Assembly: GCA_964413055.1 (NCBI GenBank)
Contig: CAYPRB010000001.1
Coordinates: forward strand, 186,001-250,000
Direction of reading: 5' to 3'
Origin: UBA3102 sp964413055
Lineage (GTDB): Bacteria; Bacillota; Desulfotomaculia; Desulfotomaculales; Pelotomaculaceae
Length of the DNA: 64,000 nucleotides
Positions 51,026 to 59,031 of the stretch are shown in pieces; position 1 is the stretch's first letter; each line of letters opens with the position of its first letter. The notes below the pieces were generated by a model that did not search any database, had not been told where the DNA came from, and worked only from the letters and a program-made list of their open reading frames with translations. The position numbers and the translations under genes are program-made.

Positions 51026-51694
51026 ATGATGAGGGTAAATCTAAAAAGAATACCCGGGCATATCGGAGTTATTCCGGATGGGAACCGGAGATGGTCGGAA
51101 GATAACGGGCTGCCCAGGCAGGCCGGATATGAAAAAGGTCTGGAACCGGGCCTTAAATTGTATGAATTGTGTCTTGAGTTGGGAGTTGCGGAATTAACTT
51201 TTTACGGTTTTACCAAAGATAACACCAAGCGCCCCAAGATCCAGCGCAAGGCGTTTCAAAAAGCTTGTGTTGACGCCGTAAAAATGCTTTCAGGCAGGGA
51301 TGCCTCTTTACTAGTGGTTGGAGATCATACTTCTCCCTTATTTCCGGTGGAACTTAAGCCCTTTATGAAAAGGCAGACTTTCGGTAAAGGTTTAATTAAA
51401 ATCAATTTTTTAGTCAATTATGACTGGCGATGGGATCTGAATTATTCATTCACACCCCATTATGCCGGTAATACAGTGCAAAAATCACCCGGTACCATTG
51501 CTTCTGCTGAGATATCACGGGTGGAGCTCTTAATAAGGTGGGGCGGCCGGAGAAGGCTCAGCGGGTTTCTGCCGGTGCAATCCATCTACGCCGACTTTTA
51601 TGTGCTCGACGAATATTGGCCGGACTTTAAAGCGGAACATTTTTACCAGGCGCTGCATTGGTATCAAACCCAGGATGTGACCCTCGGCGGTTAG
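51026..51694 (+). CDS. Divergent cis-prenyltransferase (UppS-like)
   Basis: A cis-prenyltransferase-family protein of about 222 residues, shorter than typical undecaprenyl diphosphate synthase (near 250). The diphosphate-binding start HIGVIPDGNRRWSEDNG keeps the catalytic Asp. The usual FSxENW segment reads FYGFTKDNTKRPK, and the usual RTGGExRxSxF segment reads RWGGRRRLSGFLPVQSIYAD. The altered residues suggest a paralogue with changed substrate or chain length. Start ATG at 51026 or 51029, after GGGTGG. It stands alone, so it is unlikely to be the housekeeping uppS. Confidence 0.85.
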   Translation: MMRVNLKRIPGHIGVIPDGNRRWSEDNGLPRQAGYEKGLEPGLKLYELCLELGVAELTFYGFTKDNTKRPKIQRKAFQKACVDAVKMLSGRDASLLVVGDHTSPLFPVELKPFMKRQTFGKGLIKINFLVNYDWRWDLNYSFTPHYAGNTVQKSPGTIASAEISRVELLIRWGGRRRLSGFLPVQSIYADFYVLDEYWPDFKAEHFYQALHWYQTQDVTLGG

Positions 51695-51714
51695 TTGCCG
51701 GTTTTAACGGTTAT

Positions 51715-53094
51715 CTAACCGATGATGATCCGCTCTTTCACATAGTGATACTTATCTTTGTCCGGGGGCCGTTTTTTGCGGAAAATCAAAAACAAGGTTA
51801 CGAGCCCAATGCGGCCGGTAAACATGAGAAGAATAAGTATTGCTTTCCCCGTGGTGGTTAATCCCCCGGTTATGCCCAGGGAAAGGCCGGTGGTGCCGAA
51901 GGCGGAACAAGCTTCGAAAAGAAGTTCCTTCAAGGAAAACAATTCGGTTTGCGCCAGCACCATTACCGAACTTGAAAGAAGCGCGGTGGCAACAAAAAAC
52001 ACCGTCAGGGCCTTAAAAATATCATCCTGGAGGAGTTCGCGGCGAAAAATTTTGGTATTGCTTTGACCGCGAAAAATAGCCAGGGTGCTTAAAATATTTA
52101 CGGCAAAAGTGGTAGTGCGGATTCCGCCGCCGCAACTGCTGGGGGAACTGCCGATGAACATGAGCAGGCAGCAAAACAACAAGGTGACGCTGTGGAAAAC
52201 ACCGACGTCAACGGTGCTGAAACCACTGCTCCGCGTGGTCAGGGATTGAAAAGCGGCCACCGCGATTTTTTGGTGCCACGGCATGTTTGCCAGGGGGCCG
52301 GAAGCCTCAAAAAGAAGGATGAGCATAAATCCGGCCAGCAACAGGATCCCGTAGGTAATTACGGTGACCTTGGTATATAAAGAGAACCGGAGTTTTTTCC
52401 AGGGTCTCTTTTCAATTATGTTGGTATAAAGCTCCAGTAAAACCGGAAAACCGATGGCACCTGCCAGTATCAGGGTGCCGATCACCGCTTGGATCAAGTA
52501 ATCTGGAGTGAAACCCTGCAGGCTGTTGCCGAACAAGTCAAAGCCGGCATTGGTAAATCCCGAAATGCTGTGGAAAAAAGCCAGCCCCAGGGCATTCCAG
52601 AAGAGCAGGTGGTGATTAAAATAGAAGTGCGCGGTAAGGATTGCCGTTGCCACCAGTTCAAAAATCAGGGCCACCTTGAAAATGAACAGCATCAAATAAA
52701 CCATGCCCTGTAAAGAAGGCTGGTTTTGGTCTGTCCGGATCATCATCCGTTCGCGCAGGCTGATCTTGTTGCCCAGGAAAACGTATATTACCGTGCCCAG
52801 CGTCATAATGCCGATGCCTCCGAATTGAAAAAGGAAAATCAGGATGCACCGGCCGAAAAAATTGAACGTGTCGGGGGTGTTAACCACGGTCAAGCCGGTC
52901 ACGCTTATGGCGCTGGTGGCCGAAAACAAGGCGTCAATGAAGCTCAGTTCCACCCCCGGCTGCAGGGACACGGGCAAGCTGAGTAAAATCGTGCCGGCAA
53001 CGGCAAAAAGCAGATATCCCAATACAATAAGCTGGACGGGCGCAACTTTTAACCGGGGTGCTTTAAAATCCCGGTGTGTTTTCTGTTGGTCCAT
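51715..53094 (-). CDS. ktrB: KtrB/TrkH-type potassium transporter subunit
   Basis: The ion-conducting subunit of a Ktr/Trk K+ uptake system, 459 residues with about ten membrane segments. It contains the four pore-loop repeats of the family, for example LFSATSAISVTGLTVVNT, SISGFTNAGFDLFG, TRSSGFSTVDVG and ACSAFGTTGLSLGITG. It needs a KtrA/TrkA-type regulatory subunit, which is not in the window. In Firmicutes, Ktr systems are widely inhibited by c-di-AMP, in line with the riboswitch-controlled operon nearby. There is no c-di-AMP riboswitch in its own upstream region. Confidence 0.92.
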   Translation of the reverse strand: MDQQKTHRDFKAPRLKVAPVQLIVLGYLLFAVAGTILLSLPVSLQPGVELSFIDALFSATSAISVTGLTVVNTPDTFNFFGRCILIFLFQFGGIGIMTLGTVIYVFLGNKISLRERMMIRTDQNQPSLQGMVYLMLFIFKVALIFELVATAILTAHFYFNHHLLFWNALGLAFFHSISGFTNAGFDLFGNSLQGFTPDYLIQAVIGTLILAGAIGFPVLLELYTNIIEKRPWKKLRFSLYTKVTVITYGILLLAGFMLILLFEASGPLANMPWHQKIAVAAFQSLTTRSSGFSTVDVGVFHSVTLLFCCLLMFIGSSPSSCGGGIRTTTFAVNILSTLAIFRGQSNTKIFRRELLQDDIFKALTVFFVATALLSSSVMVLAQTELFSLKELLFEACSAFGTTGLSLGITGGLTTTGKAILILLMFTGRIGLVTLFLIFRKKRPPDKDKYHYVKERIIIG

Positions 53095-53390
53095 GTCATA
53101 CCCTCACTTGCTCACCCTAACCCAATAAGGGGTGTTAAGCAATTAGACATCTTAATTTATGTAGAATAATTTTACTATAATGAATCATCCGTCCGGTTGT
53201 CAACAATTTCCGTATAACGAGAGTTTTATCTGCGGCAGTTCATTTTAAATTTACAGATAGAGTTATTATACCTGTCCGCAAACAACCTGATTCCAGCGGG
53301 GGATAAAAAACTCCGGGTCCGGACTGGCATTGACACGGGATAGCGTGCTAATATAGAAGCCGCGGTACAGTGGCCCGGGGGAAATTGGTT
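53095..53390. other. Intergenic region upstream of ktrB
   Basis: About 295 bases between the start of ktrB and the 3' end of the Cys-rich gene, both on -. It is AT-rich on the ktrB side. The only strong signal is a + strand promoter-like pair at 53330-53357, described separately. No gene or RNA was recognised. Confidence 0.5.
53330..53357 (+). promoter_or_regulatory. Orphan promoter-like sequence facing the Cys-rich gene
   Basis: TTGACA (53330-53335) and TATAGA (53352-53357) are 16 bases apart on the + strand. Transcription would start near 53364 and run antisense into the 3' end of the gene at 53391-53948. There is no + strand gene downstream. Confidence 0.4.
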
Positions 53391-53948
53391 TTAGATTTTG
53401 CGCCGGTTCAACCATAGAACAATTGGTTGGAGGCAGGCTTTTTCCCGGTCACGGGAATCCATTTCCACCAGCGCGCGGATGCGGGGTTCTTTAAGCAGTT
53501 CCTGCCAACAGGCGGCAACGGTGGTAATGAAATCTTTTTTTAACGGTATTTTATTTTCAATAAGCGGGCATGAGTAGGGCAGGGGTAAGGTTTCATAAAT
53601 TAACAATAAAGTGTTGTCCGGCAGCAGGTGAGGCGCCAAAGGAAAAAAACGGCAGCTCAACGGGCGCCGGTCGCGGGGACAGGGTTTGAGACAGCGTAAA
53701 AAATAAACCGGGTAAACCCAGTTCGACGGGAAATCGTCTTCTTCCGGGTGCCTTAATTCCCACTGCAGCCAATCTTCGTTTCCCGTGAACATGGTCTCCT
53801 CGCCGGGCAGCAGGTAGATACCCAGGGAGTTTTCTTTATCGGGCAGGCAGCAAATGCTGCCGCATAAACGGCCGCAATCATCTGCCAAAGGGGTTATCGA
53901 GGAGGTTTTTTGGTATAAAGCATTAAAATCGATCTTGTTTTTTACCAT
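53391..53948 (-). CDS. Cys-rich protein of the YkgJ-like type
   Basis: A 185-residue soluble protein with two Cys clusters, CGRLCGSICCLPD near residue 25 and RCLKPCPRDRRPLSCRFFPL near 88. These are spaced as in YkgJ-like proteins thought to bind Zn or an Fe-S cluster. The function is unknown. The ATG at 53948 lies only 6 bases after an extended -10 promoter box and has no ribosome binding site, so the mRNA may be leaderless. An in-frame ATG at 53972 lies upstream of that box. Confidence 0.75.
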   Translation of the reverse strand: MVKNKIDFNALYQKTSSITPLADDCGRLCGSICCLPDKENSLGIYLLPGEETMFTGNEDWLQWELRHPEEDDFPSNWVYPVYFLRCLKPCPRDRRPLSCRFFPLAPHLLPDNTLLLIYETLPLPYSCPLIENKIPLKKDFITTVAACWQELLKEPRIRALVEMDSRDREKACLQPIVLWLNRRKI

Positions 53949-53954
53949 GGTGTG

Positions 53955-53963
53955 ATTATAGCA
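53955..53963 (-). promoter_or_regulatory. Extended -10 promoter, possibly giving a leaderless mRNA
   Basis: TGCTATAAT on the - strand is a perfect extended -10 element. Six bases (CACACC) separate it from the ATG at 53948, so the transcript would begin at or beside the start codon. No clear -35 box is present, as expected for extended -10 promoters. Confidence 0.6.
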
Positions 53964-54008
53964 TGCAGACATAAGTTTAAAAACCCGGGAAAAAGAATTT
54001 TTCCGGAT

Positions 54009-54845
54009 TTAAAAAGAGATAATGATTCCGCCCTTACCGGCATAAGTACCCATGGTGCTGCCGGTCCCGCTTAAGATTACTTGTTGGGGATGAAATTTCT
54101 GCTCGATATGCTCTTTTAACTTTAAAATTTCATCCCAACAATCCAGGTGGCTGATGCCGATAATTTTTTCGTGCAGGTTGGTACCTTTTTCACCAATTAA
54201 CTGGACCAGGCGCCGGAGCGCCTTTTTACGCCCGCGCACTTTTTCTATAACGTCAATTTGACCGATATTCCCGGCTTTACCGATTGGTTTGATGTCCAGT
54301 ACAGAACCCACAAATCCCGGGAGTTTTCCCACCCGGCCCCCTTTAATCAGGTTTTCCAGGGAATCCATGGTAAAAATAGTGTTCATACCGTCCCGGTAAG
54401 CAATTATTTTTTGGACCGCTGTTTGGACATTCATGCCTGAATGGATGAATCCATGAGCTTTAACCGTCAGGATGCCCAAACCCAGGGAACCGGTCAGGGA
54501 ATCAATCAGGTGTATATCTCCGGGGACTGATTTTGCTGCCAGTTGGGCGCTTTCAAAGGTTCCGCTGAGGGCGGATGATATGCCGATATAGATTACAGAA
54601 GTGTAGTGCGTCAGTGCTTCCTTGAAAACACCGGCGAATGCTTCCGGCGCCGGCCGGGAGGTTTTGGGAAGTTCTTTGTCCCGGGCCAGGCGTTTCCAAA
54701 ATTGCTCCGGGGTAATAGAGACCCGGTCTAAAAAAGTTTCGTTGTTTTCAAAAGTAACGTGCAGCGGAACCATTTCCAGGTCATACTGTTTGAGTATTTC
54801 CTCCGGCAAGTCGCAGGAGCTGTCGGTAACGATTTTTATTTTCAT
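54009..54845 (-). CDS. DegV family fatty-acid-binding protein
   Basis: A DegV-fold protein of 278 residues. The family starts with IKIVTDSSCDLPEEILKQYD. The lipid-binding segments follow: TSRPAPEAFAGVF, YIGISSALSGTFESAQLAAK and FTMDSLENLIKGGRVGKLPG. DegV (FakB-like) proteins bind fatty acids for kinase-dependent phosphorylation. The partner kinase (FakA-like) is not seen here. The ATG follows AAAGGACGCGTCAG. Confidence 0.93.
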   Translation of the reverse strand: MKIKIVTDSSCDLPEEILKQYDLEMVPLHVTFENNETFLDRVSITPEQFWKRLARDKELPKTSRPAPEAFAGVFKEALTHYTSVIYIGISSALSGTFESAQLAAKSVPGDIHLIDSLTGSLGLGILTVKAHGFIHSGMNVQTAVQKIIAYRDGMNTIFTMDSLENLIKGGRVGKLPGFVGSVLDIKPIGKAGNIGQIDVIEKVRGRKKALRRLVQLIGEKGTNLHEKIIGISHLDCWDEILKLKEHIEQKFHPQQVILSGTGSTMGTYAGKGGIIISF

Positions 54846-55003
54846 CTGACGCGTCCTTTCTGAGAAATTTTACAAAGAGTATTATAATTAGATTTTATTT
54901 GAGTTATTTTTCTCTTTAAATAGCGGTAATACCTTTTTAATGTATTGATTATCAAAAGATATTTGTATGAAATTTAAATTATTTTTGTTCATAAACCTCC
55001 AGA

Positions 55004-55043
55004 AAACCAGGCACCGGCTTTTTTAAAAGCCGGTGCCTGGTTT
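55004..55043 (-). terminator. Long perfect hairpin downstream of the 38-residue protein gene
   Basis: A perfect 19-bp stem (outer arms AAACCAGGCACCGG and CCGGTGCCTGGTTT) with a 2-base loop. Its inner and 3' parts are T-rich. It follows the small gene at 55066 on the - strand by about 22 bases and probably acts as its terminator. Confidence 0.7.
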
Positions 55044-55065
55044 GAAAACTTTTTATCTGTTCCGG

Positions 55066-55182
55066 TTAAATGCAGCAAACGCCAACTCCAAAAATGATCA
55101 GGATAAAGATTAAGAAGATAATAAACCCGTAATTACCGAAGCAACCGGTGCCGGTAGTGCCTCCCGTACAACCAAAAGCCAT
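55066..55182 (-). CDS. 38-residue hydrophobic protein, YjcZ-like
   Basis: A very small protein: a Gly/Thr/Cys-rich N-terminus (FGCTGGTTGTGCFG) followed by one membrane helix (FIIFLIFILIIFGVGV) and a terminal CC. It starts at ATG 55182 with the strong site AAAGGAGGAATCTTTG and ends before a long terminator hairpin, which supports a real gene. It resembles the YjcZ-type small sporulation membrane proteins in size and layout, but similarity over so short a length is only suggestive. Confidence 0.7.
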   Translation of the reverse strand: MAFGCTGGTTGTGCFGNYGFIIFLIFILIIFGVGVCCI

Positions 55183-55327
55183 CAAAGATTCCTCCTTTAA
55201 AAAATTATTAGGTTCTCTTTAAAATATGAGGGCATACCAAATAATGTTACAAGGAGGGAATCTTTTGTAAGGTTATTTTTTATAGAAGGGGTGAATTGGT
55301 TTTTTTAAGTTTGGAATTTATGGTGTT

Positions 55328-57376
55328 TTAAGAGGCAATATCCCCCGGGTTGTAAGTAGACCTGGGGTTCCAAAGCAACCAGGTTATAATATTATTGTCC
55401 TCTGTAGCGTTGATCTGGGCCCTGATTTCATTTCTGCCGTACGGGGGCGGTCCCCAGCTAAACGACTGTAACCAGGGACGGAGCCGGCAACCGGTTGTTT
55501 CTATTAGCGCATTAAAATCTTTTAAAGAAGCGTCAATTACTTCGTAAGGATGGGCGTTGGGGTTAATAAAACCATAATTGCCGTTTGAGTAGTGCGACGG
55601 GTAAGGCATTGGCGAAAGATAATCAATAAAAGGAGCCATGTGTTCGGGCCTTTGGCCGATCCCCTGATCGTCCACGGCAATGGACATAAACCCGAATACC
55701 GTGGCGGAAAACGGCCGGTTCCAAGTAATAATCGCTCTCACGTGTTCTAAATAATCGGTAATAACTTCAACCCGGGTCCGGTTATCATCTCCGGTTTTAC
55801 CCGGGTAGACCGCCGTCCTGGCTTTTTCGCCCTCCGGAAATCTGATGTAGTCGAACTGGACTTCATCAAATCCCAACCGGTAAGCTTCAAGCGTTAGAGA
55901 TAAATTATAATCCCGGACCTCCTCACTGTACGGATCTACCCAGACCCCTCCGTCCAAAGGGCTGCCGTCGGCAGCCCGTACCATTAGCCCAGGTTTTTTT
56001 TCAGCCAGGAAGGGGTCCCGGAAAATTACGATGCGGCCGATAGAATAAATTCCCCGGTCCTGCAAGTCTTTGAGACGTTCCGCAACGGGTAAGATATTCA
56101 GGCCGGCGCCCGTTTCAACGGCCGTCTGGACCTGCGAGGCGTAACCTATCCGTCCGGATTCATCCTTTATATCGAGCTGGACAGTGTTTAAACCGGCCTG
56201 GTCAATCAGTGCCAGTAACCGGTTCCACCGGTCCTGTGATTCGGCCCACATAAAAGTAACGTGTACGCCTTGGGCGCTGGAGGAAATCAGGTCATTTCCG
56301 GGATCACGGTATGGTTCTTCTTTGGAATAACATACCAAGTCGTTTTCAATCTGTTCTGCCGCGTATTTTTCCCAGCCCTCGGGGGCCGCTACGGTGTCTT
56401 TTCTGCCGTCACTTACGTACCTGGTGGCACTGATTCTTTCCAGCCAGTTGACCAGCGAGCTTCTGCCGTTGTCTGTAAACACCTGAATCCGCTCGACCCG
56501 GGCGGAATCAAAATCTTTATGAAATGGTGAGCGGGCTGCACTCCAGGCCCACCATAAGATGCCGTTATGGTTGTATTGTACGCCGTTGCTGGTTCCGCTG
56601 AGACCCAGAGAAAGAGGTTCCGGCAAGCCGTCCTGCACAATGGCAAAAGATTTCGGTTGGTAACCCGGAAGCGCCTGCTGGAGGTGCGTTTGCAGGGAGG
56701 CTATCTGTTCGGCTATTTGTTCGGGTGACAGGCCCGCCAGATTTTGGTGCCCAAAAGTGTGGTTGCCGATTTCAAAGCCCCATTGGTTTAACAACTGCAG
56801 CTTTTTCTGCCAGTACTGCGGTTGTCCGAAGGGTTCCGCGTTTACAAAAAAGGTTGCCGTGTGCCCGAAACCTGGATGTTTCTCGGCAAAATCCATAAGG
56901 ATACCCGCGGCACAATCCGGGTCCGGCACCGTTGTACCGTCTTCCTGCTCCAGGAGCCGGAAATGACCGGGGGTGCTGTCGTCAAAAGTTAAAACCGCCG
57001 GGGATTTGCCGGCCGGGAGCTCCATGTTGCCGGTAAGGTAATCGTTGAGGGCTACCAGGACGTAATCCCGGTCGTAAAGTTCCTGGAGGTCTTTCCTGAA
57101 GTTCTCCGGTGTGCGGGACCAGCGGCCTTCTTCTTGACCGATTAGATGGTAAACAAAAATCGGTACCTCTCCCAGTTCGTTGGCGCCGACTCTTTTGGCA
57201 TTCTGCCGGATTTCTTCCAGTGTTGCCGCTGTGCCTGCGCCATTGCCGGGTGTCAATGAGTTAGGCTCATTTTTTTCCGGGGACGGGTTTATAAAGGGGG
57301 TCCAAGCTAAAACTCCTGCAATAACCAGAATAAAGATTATGATGATCAGGGTGAGTAAAAATTTTTGCTTTAACAA
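55328..57376 (-). CDS. Membrane-anchored polysaccharide deacetylase fused to a DUF4015 glycosidase-like domain
   Basis: A 682-residue surface enzyme. A signal-anchor segment (residues 7-27, LLTLIIIIFILVIAGVLAW) is followed by a NodB-type deacetylase domain (about 70-330) with SPAVLTFDDSTPG and EIGNHTFGHQNL (metal-binding Asp and His-x3-His). After a linker comes a DUF4015 putative TIM-barrel glycosidase domain (about 370-680), with GLNTVQLDIKDESGRIGY and FDEVQFDYIRFPEG. The start is TTG at 57376. It probably acts on peptidoglycan or exopolysaccharide outside the cell. The fusion gives deacetylation and possible glycosidase activity in one protein. Confidence 0.88.
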   Translation of the reverse strand: MLKQKFLLTLIIIIFILVIAGVLAWTPFINPSPEKNEPNSLTPGNGAGTAATLEEIRQNAKRVGANELGEVPIFVYHLIGQEEGRWSRTPENFRKDLQELYDRDYVLVALNDYLTGNMELPAGKSPAVLTFDDSTPGHFRLLEQEDGTTVPDPDCAAGILMDFAEKHPGFGHTATFFVNAEPFGQPQYWQKKLQLLNQWGFEIGNHTFGHQNLAGLSPEQIAEQIASLQTHLQQALPGYQPKSFAIVQDGLPEPLSLGLSGTSNGVQYNHNGILWWAWSAARSPFHKDFDSARVERIQVFTDNGRSSLVNWLERISATRYVSDGRKDTVAAPEGWEKYAAEQIENDLVCYSKEEPYRDPGNDLISSSAQGVHVTFMWAESQDRWNRLLALIDQAGLNTVQLDIKDESGRIGYASQVQTAVETGAGLNILPVAERLKDLQDRGIYSIGRIVIFRDPFLAEKKPGLMVRAADGSPLDGGVWVDPYSEEVRDYNLSLTLEAYRLGFDEVQFDYIRFPEGEKARTAVYPGKTGDDNRTRVEVITDYLEHVRAIITWNRPFSATVFGFMSIAVDDQGIGQRPEHMAPFIDYLSPMPYPSHYSNGNYGFINPNAHPYEVIDASLKDFNALIETTGCRLRPWLQSFSWGPPPYGRNEIRAQINATEDNNIITWLLWNPRSTYNPGDIAS

Positions 57377-57503
57377 TTTATGCCGGCGACCCCTTTCCTA
57401 TATACTATATAACTATATATATATATACAGGTTCGACGTCAAACGACACAACTCCTTCGTGCCAAAATTTATTTGCTAAATAAGTGGTAAAAGTCAATAA
57501 GTC

Positions 57504-57554
57504 GCAAACCGTGACAAGAGAACCGTCCCCGTGTCACGCCGTGTCACGGTTTGC
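57504..57554. repeat. REP-like inverted repeat
   Basis: GCAAACCGTGACA (57504-57516) is exactly inverted as TGTCACGGTTTGC (57542-57554). The core between them contains GAACCGTCCCCGTGTCAC. Similar GTGACA/ACCGTCCC sequences occur as dispersed extragenic repeats in many anaerobe genomes (from memory). It lies just after the LysR stop and could also act as a terminator, though it lacks a T-run. The flank to its left also has a TA-repeat tract near 57412-57428. Confidence 0.6.
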
Positions 57555-57560
57555 AATCAA

Positions 57561-58463
57561 CTAGGCAATTTGTTTGTTGGTGGCCCATTGTGAGGTGAAC
57601 TTTAGGAATACTTTAAGCGGGGGGGGTAAATCGTCATTATTACGTATAACCAGAACCGTGTTTCTTTTTATTGGGGGGTTCAGCGATATAATCTTGGTTC
57701 TGGGATCCCGTTTGGTGGCGGCAGCAGCAACATGGGATGAAAGCACGGTAATGCCGAGTTCCTCACGTACCAAGCCCAGCATGGTATCAACTATGGCGCA
57801 GTTCGCTACAACTTTAGGAACAAAACCTTCAGACCGGCAGGCGTCAAGGAAATCATGATAGTGCCCGGAGGTGGCAGGGGTTAAGATAAAATTTTCATCG
57901 ACTAATTCTTGCAGTTCCACAGATTTCCTGTTTGCCAGGGGGTGATGCTGGTTGGTCACAACCACCATCCGGTCAGTCATCAAGGGATAGAATTTAAAGT
58001 TGGGATCCGTGCTGGGGATTTGACAAATAACCGCATCAATTTTGAAGGAACGTAACTGGTTTAATAATACTCCACACTGTTCTTCGTAAAGATGCAGCTT
58101 TATCCCGGAATAGTTTTTTTGAAAAGAAGCCAGCAGGTTGGGGATGTGCGAATAACCAATTACGGCAATAATTCCGATTTTAAGACAGCCTTTTTCAATG
58201 GATACGTACTCATGGATGCACCGGCGGGCGGCATTGACATCTGAAATGATCCGTTGGGCATGATTGACAAACTCTTCTCCTGCCGGGGTAAGCTGTACCG
58301 AGCGGGTGGTGCGGACAAATAAACTGATGCCCAACTCGTTTTCAAGTTTGCAGATTTGCTGGGAAAGTGAGGGTTGAGATATTTTAATCTCCTCTGCGGC
58401 ACGGGTGAAACCCTGGTATTTGGCCACGGCCATTACGTACTCCAACTGATGTATTTCCACCAT
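57561..58463 (-). CDS. LysR-family transcriptional regulator (paralogue 1)
   Basis: A LysR regulator of 300 residues. The N-terminal winged helix-turn-helix has QLEYVMAVAKYQGFTRAAEE and ISQPSLSQQICKLENELGIS. The effector domain (about 90-300) has FKIDAVICQIPSTDPNFKF. The ATG at 58463 follows AAGGGGGGTCT. It is divergent from the CoA-transferase gene at 59032 and presumably regulates it. It is closely similar to the LysR gene at 62455, and both effector domains share a motif including TSGHYHDF. Confidence 0.93.
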   Translation of the reverse strand: MVEIHQLEYVMAVAKYQGFTRAAEEIKISQPSLSQQICKLENELGISLFVRTTRSVQLTPAGEEFVNHAQRIISDVNAARRCIHEYVSIEKGCLKIGIIAVIGYSHIPNLLASFQKNYSGIKLHLYEEQCGVLLNQLRSFKIDAVICQIPSTDPNFKFYPLMTDRMVVVTNQHHPLANRKSVELQELVDENFILTPATSGHYHDFLDACRSEGFVPKVVANCAIVDTMLGLVREELGITVLSSHVAAAATKRDPRTKIISLNPPIKRNTVLVIRNNDDLPPPLKVFLKFTSQWATNKQIA

Positions 58464-59031
58464 AGACCCCCCTTAATAAACTGTAAGAAAAAAAATTTTC
58501 GGTAGCAGTTTCAGGTACGATGGAATAATGCGATGAAAAACAATTGCTTTTGCTTTATATTATATATAATAATACATCATGTTTCAATTAATATATTATA
58601 TAGTAGTTATAAAAAATTTTAGGGAAAAATTAGATATAAAGGCAATTAATGGTGCAGGCACCGTGCAGGCTCACTGAGCTTGGCGGTGCCATATTATTGA
58701 TGCCAAGGTAATATAAGAAAATTTGGTAATTTGATTAAAAAATTAATAGTCATGACTTATTAATGTAATAGTTAACACATATTTCACTTTGTTTGTTGGC
58801 AGATGTAAGATAAAAAAAATAATAGTATTTTAAAATAACGTTTATATCAATATAAAATAATAAAAATATATAACATTCCGTAAGAACCTTAGTAGTAATA
58901 CGGAATTTAAGCAAAAAAATCAAAAGTGAGGTGAATATTTGCGGGGATTGAAATAGTTAATCGTTGTTTTTTTTGTTTCAGGAGGTTAAATTTTTGTGGT
59001 TGTTTTTGACTAAAATTTGAAGGGAGAAGAG
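58464..59031. promoter_or_regulatory. Control region between LysR paralogue 1 and the CoA-transferase gene
   Basis: About 570 AT-rich bases with no gene. Two features stand out. One is the stem-loop GGCACCG (58657-58663) / CGGTGCC (58684-58690), whose loop has a second AGGCTC/GAGCTT pairing. The other is a block near 58770-58830 (containing TTTCACTTTGTTTG and TGTAAGAT) that recurs in the control region of LysR paralogue 2. LysR sites and the two promoters should lie here, but no exact box could be fixed. Confidence 0.55.

Noticed and set aside
52726..53128. + strand frames opposite ktrB
   Set aside because: They are antisense shadows of a membrane protein gene; no ribosome binding site.
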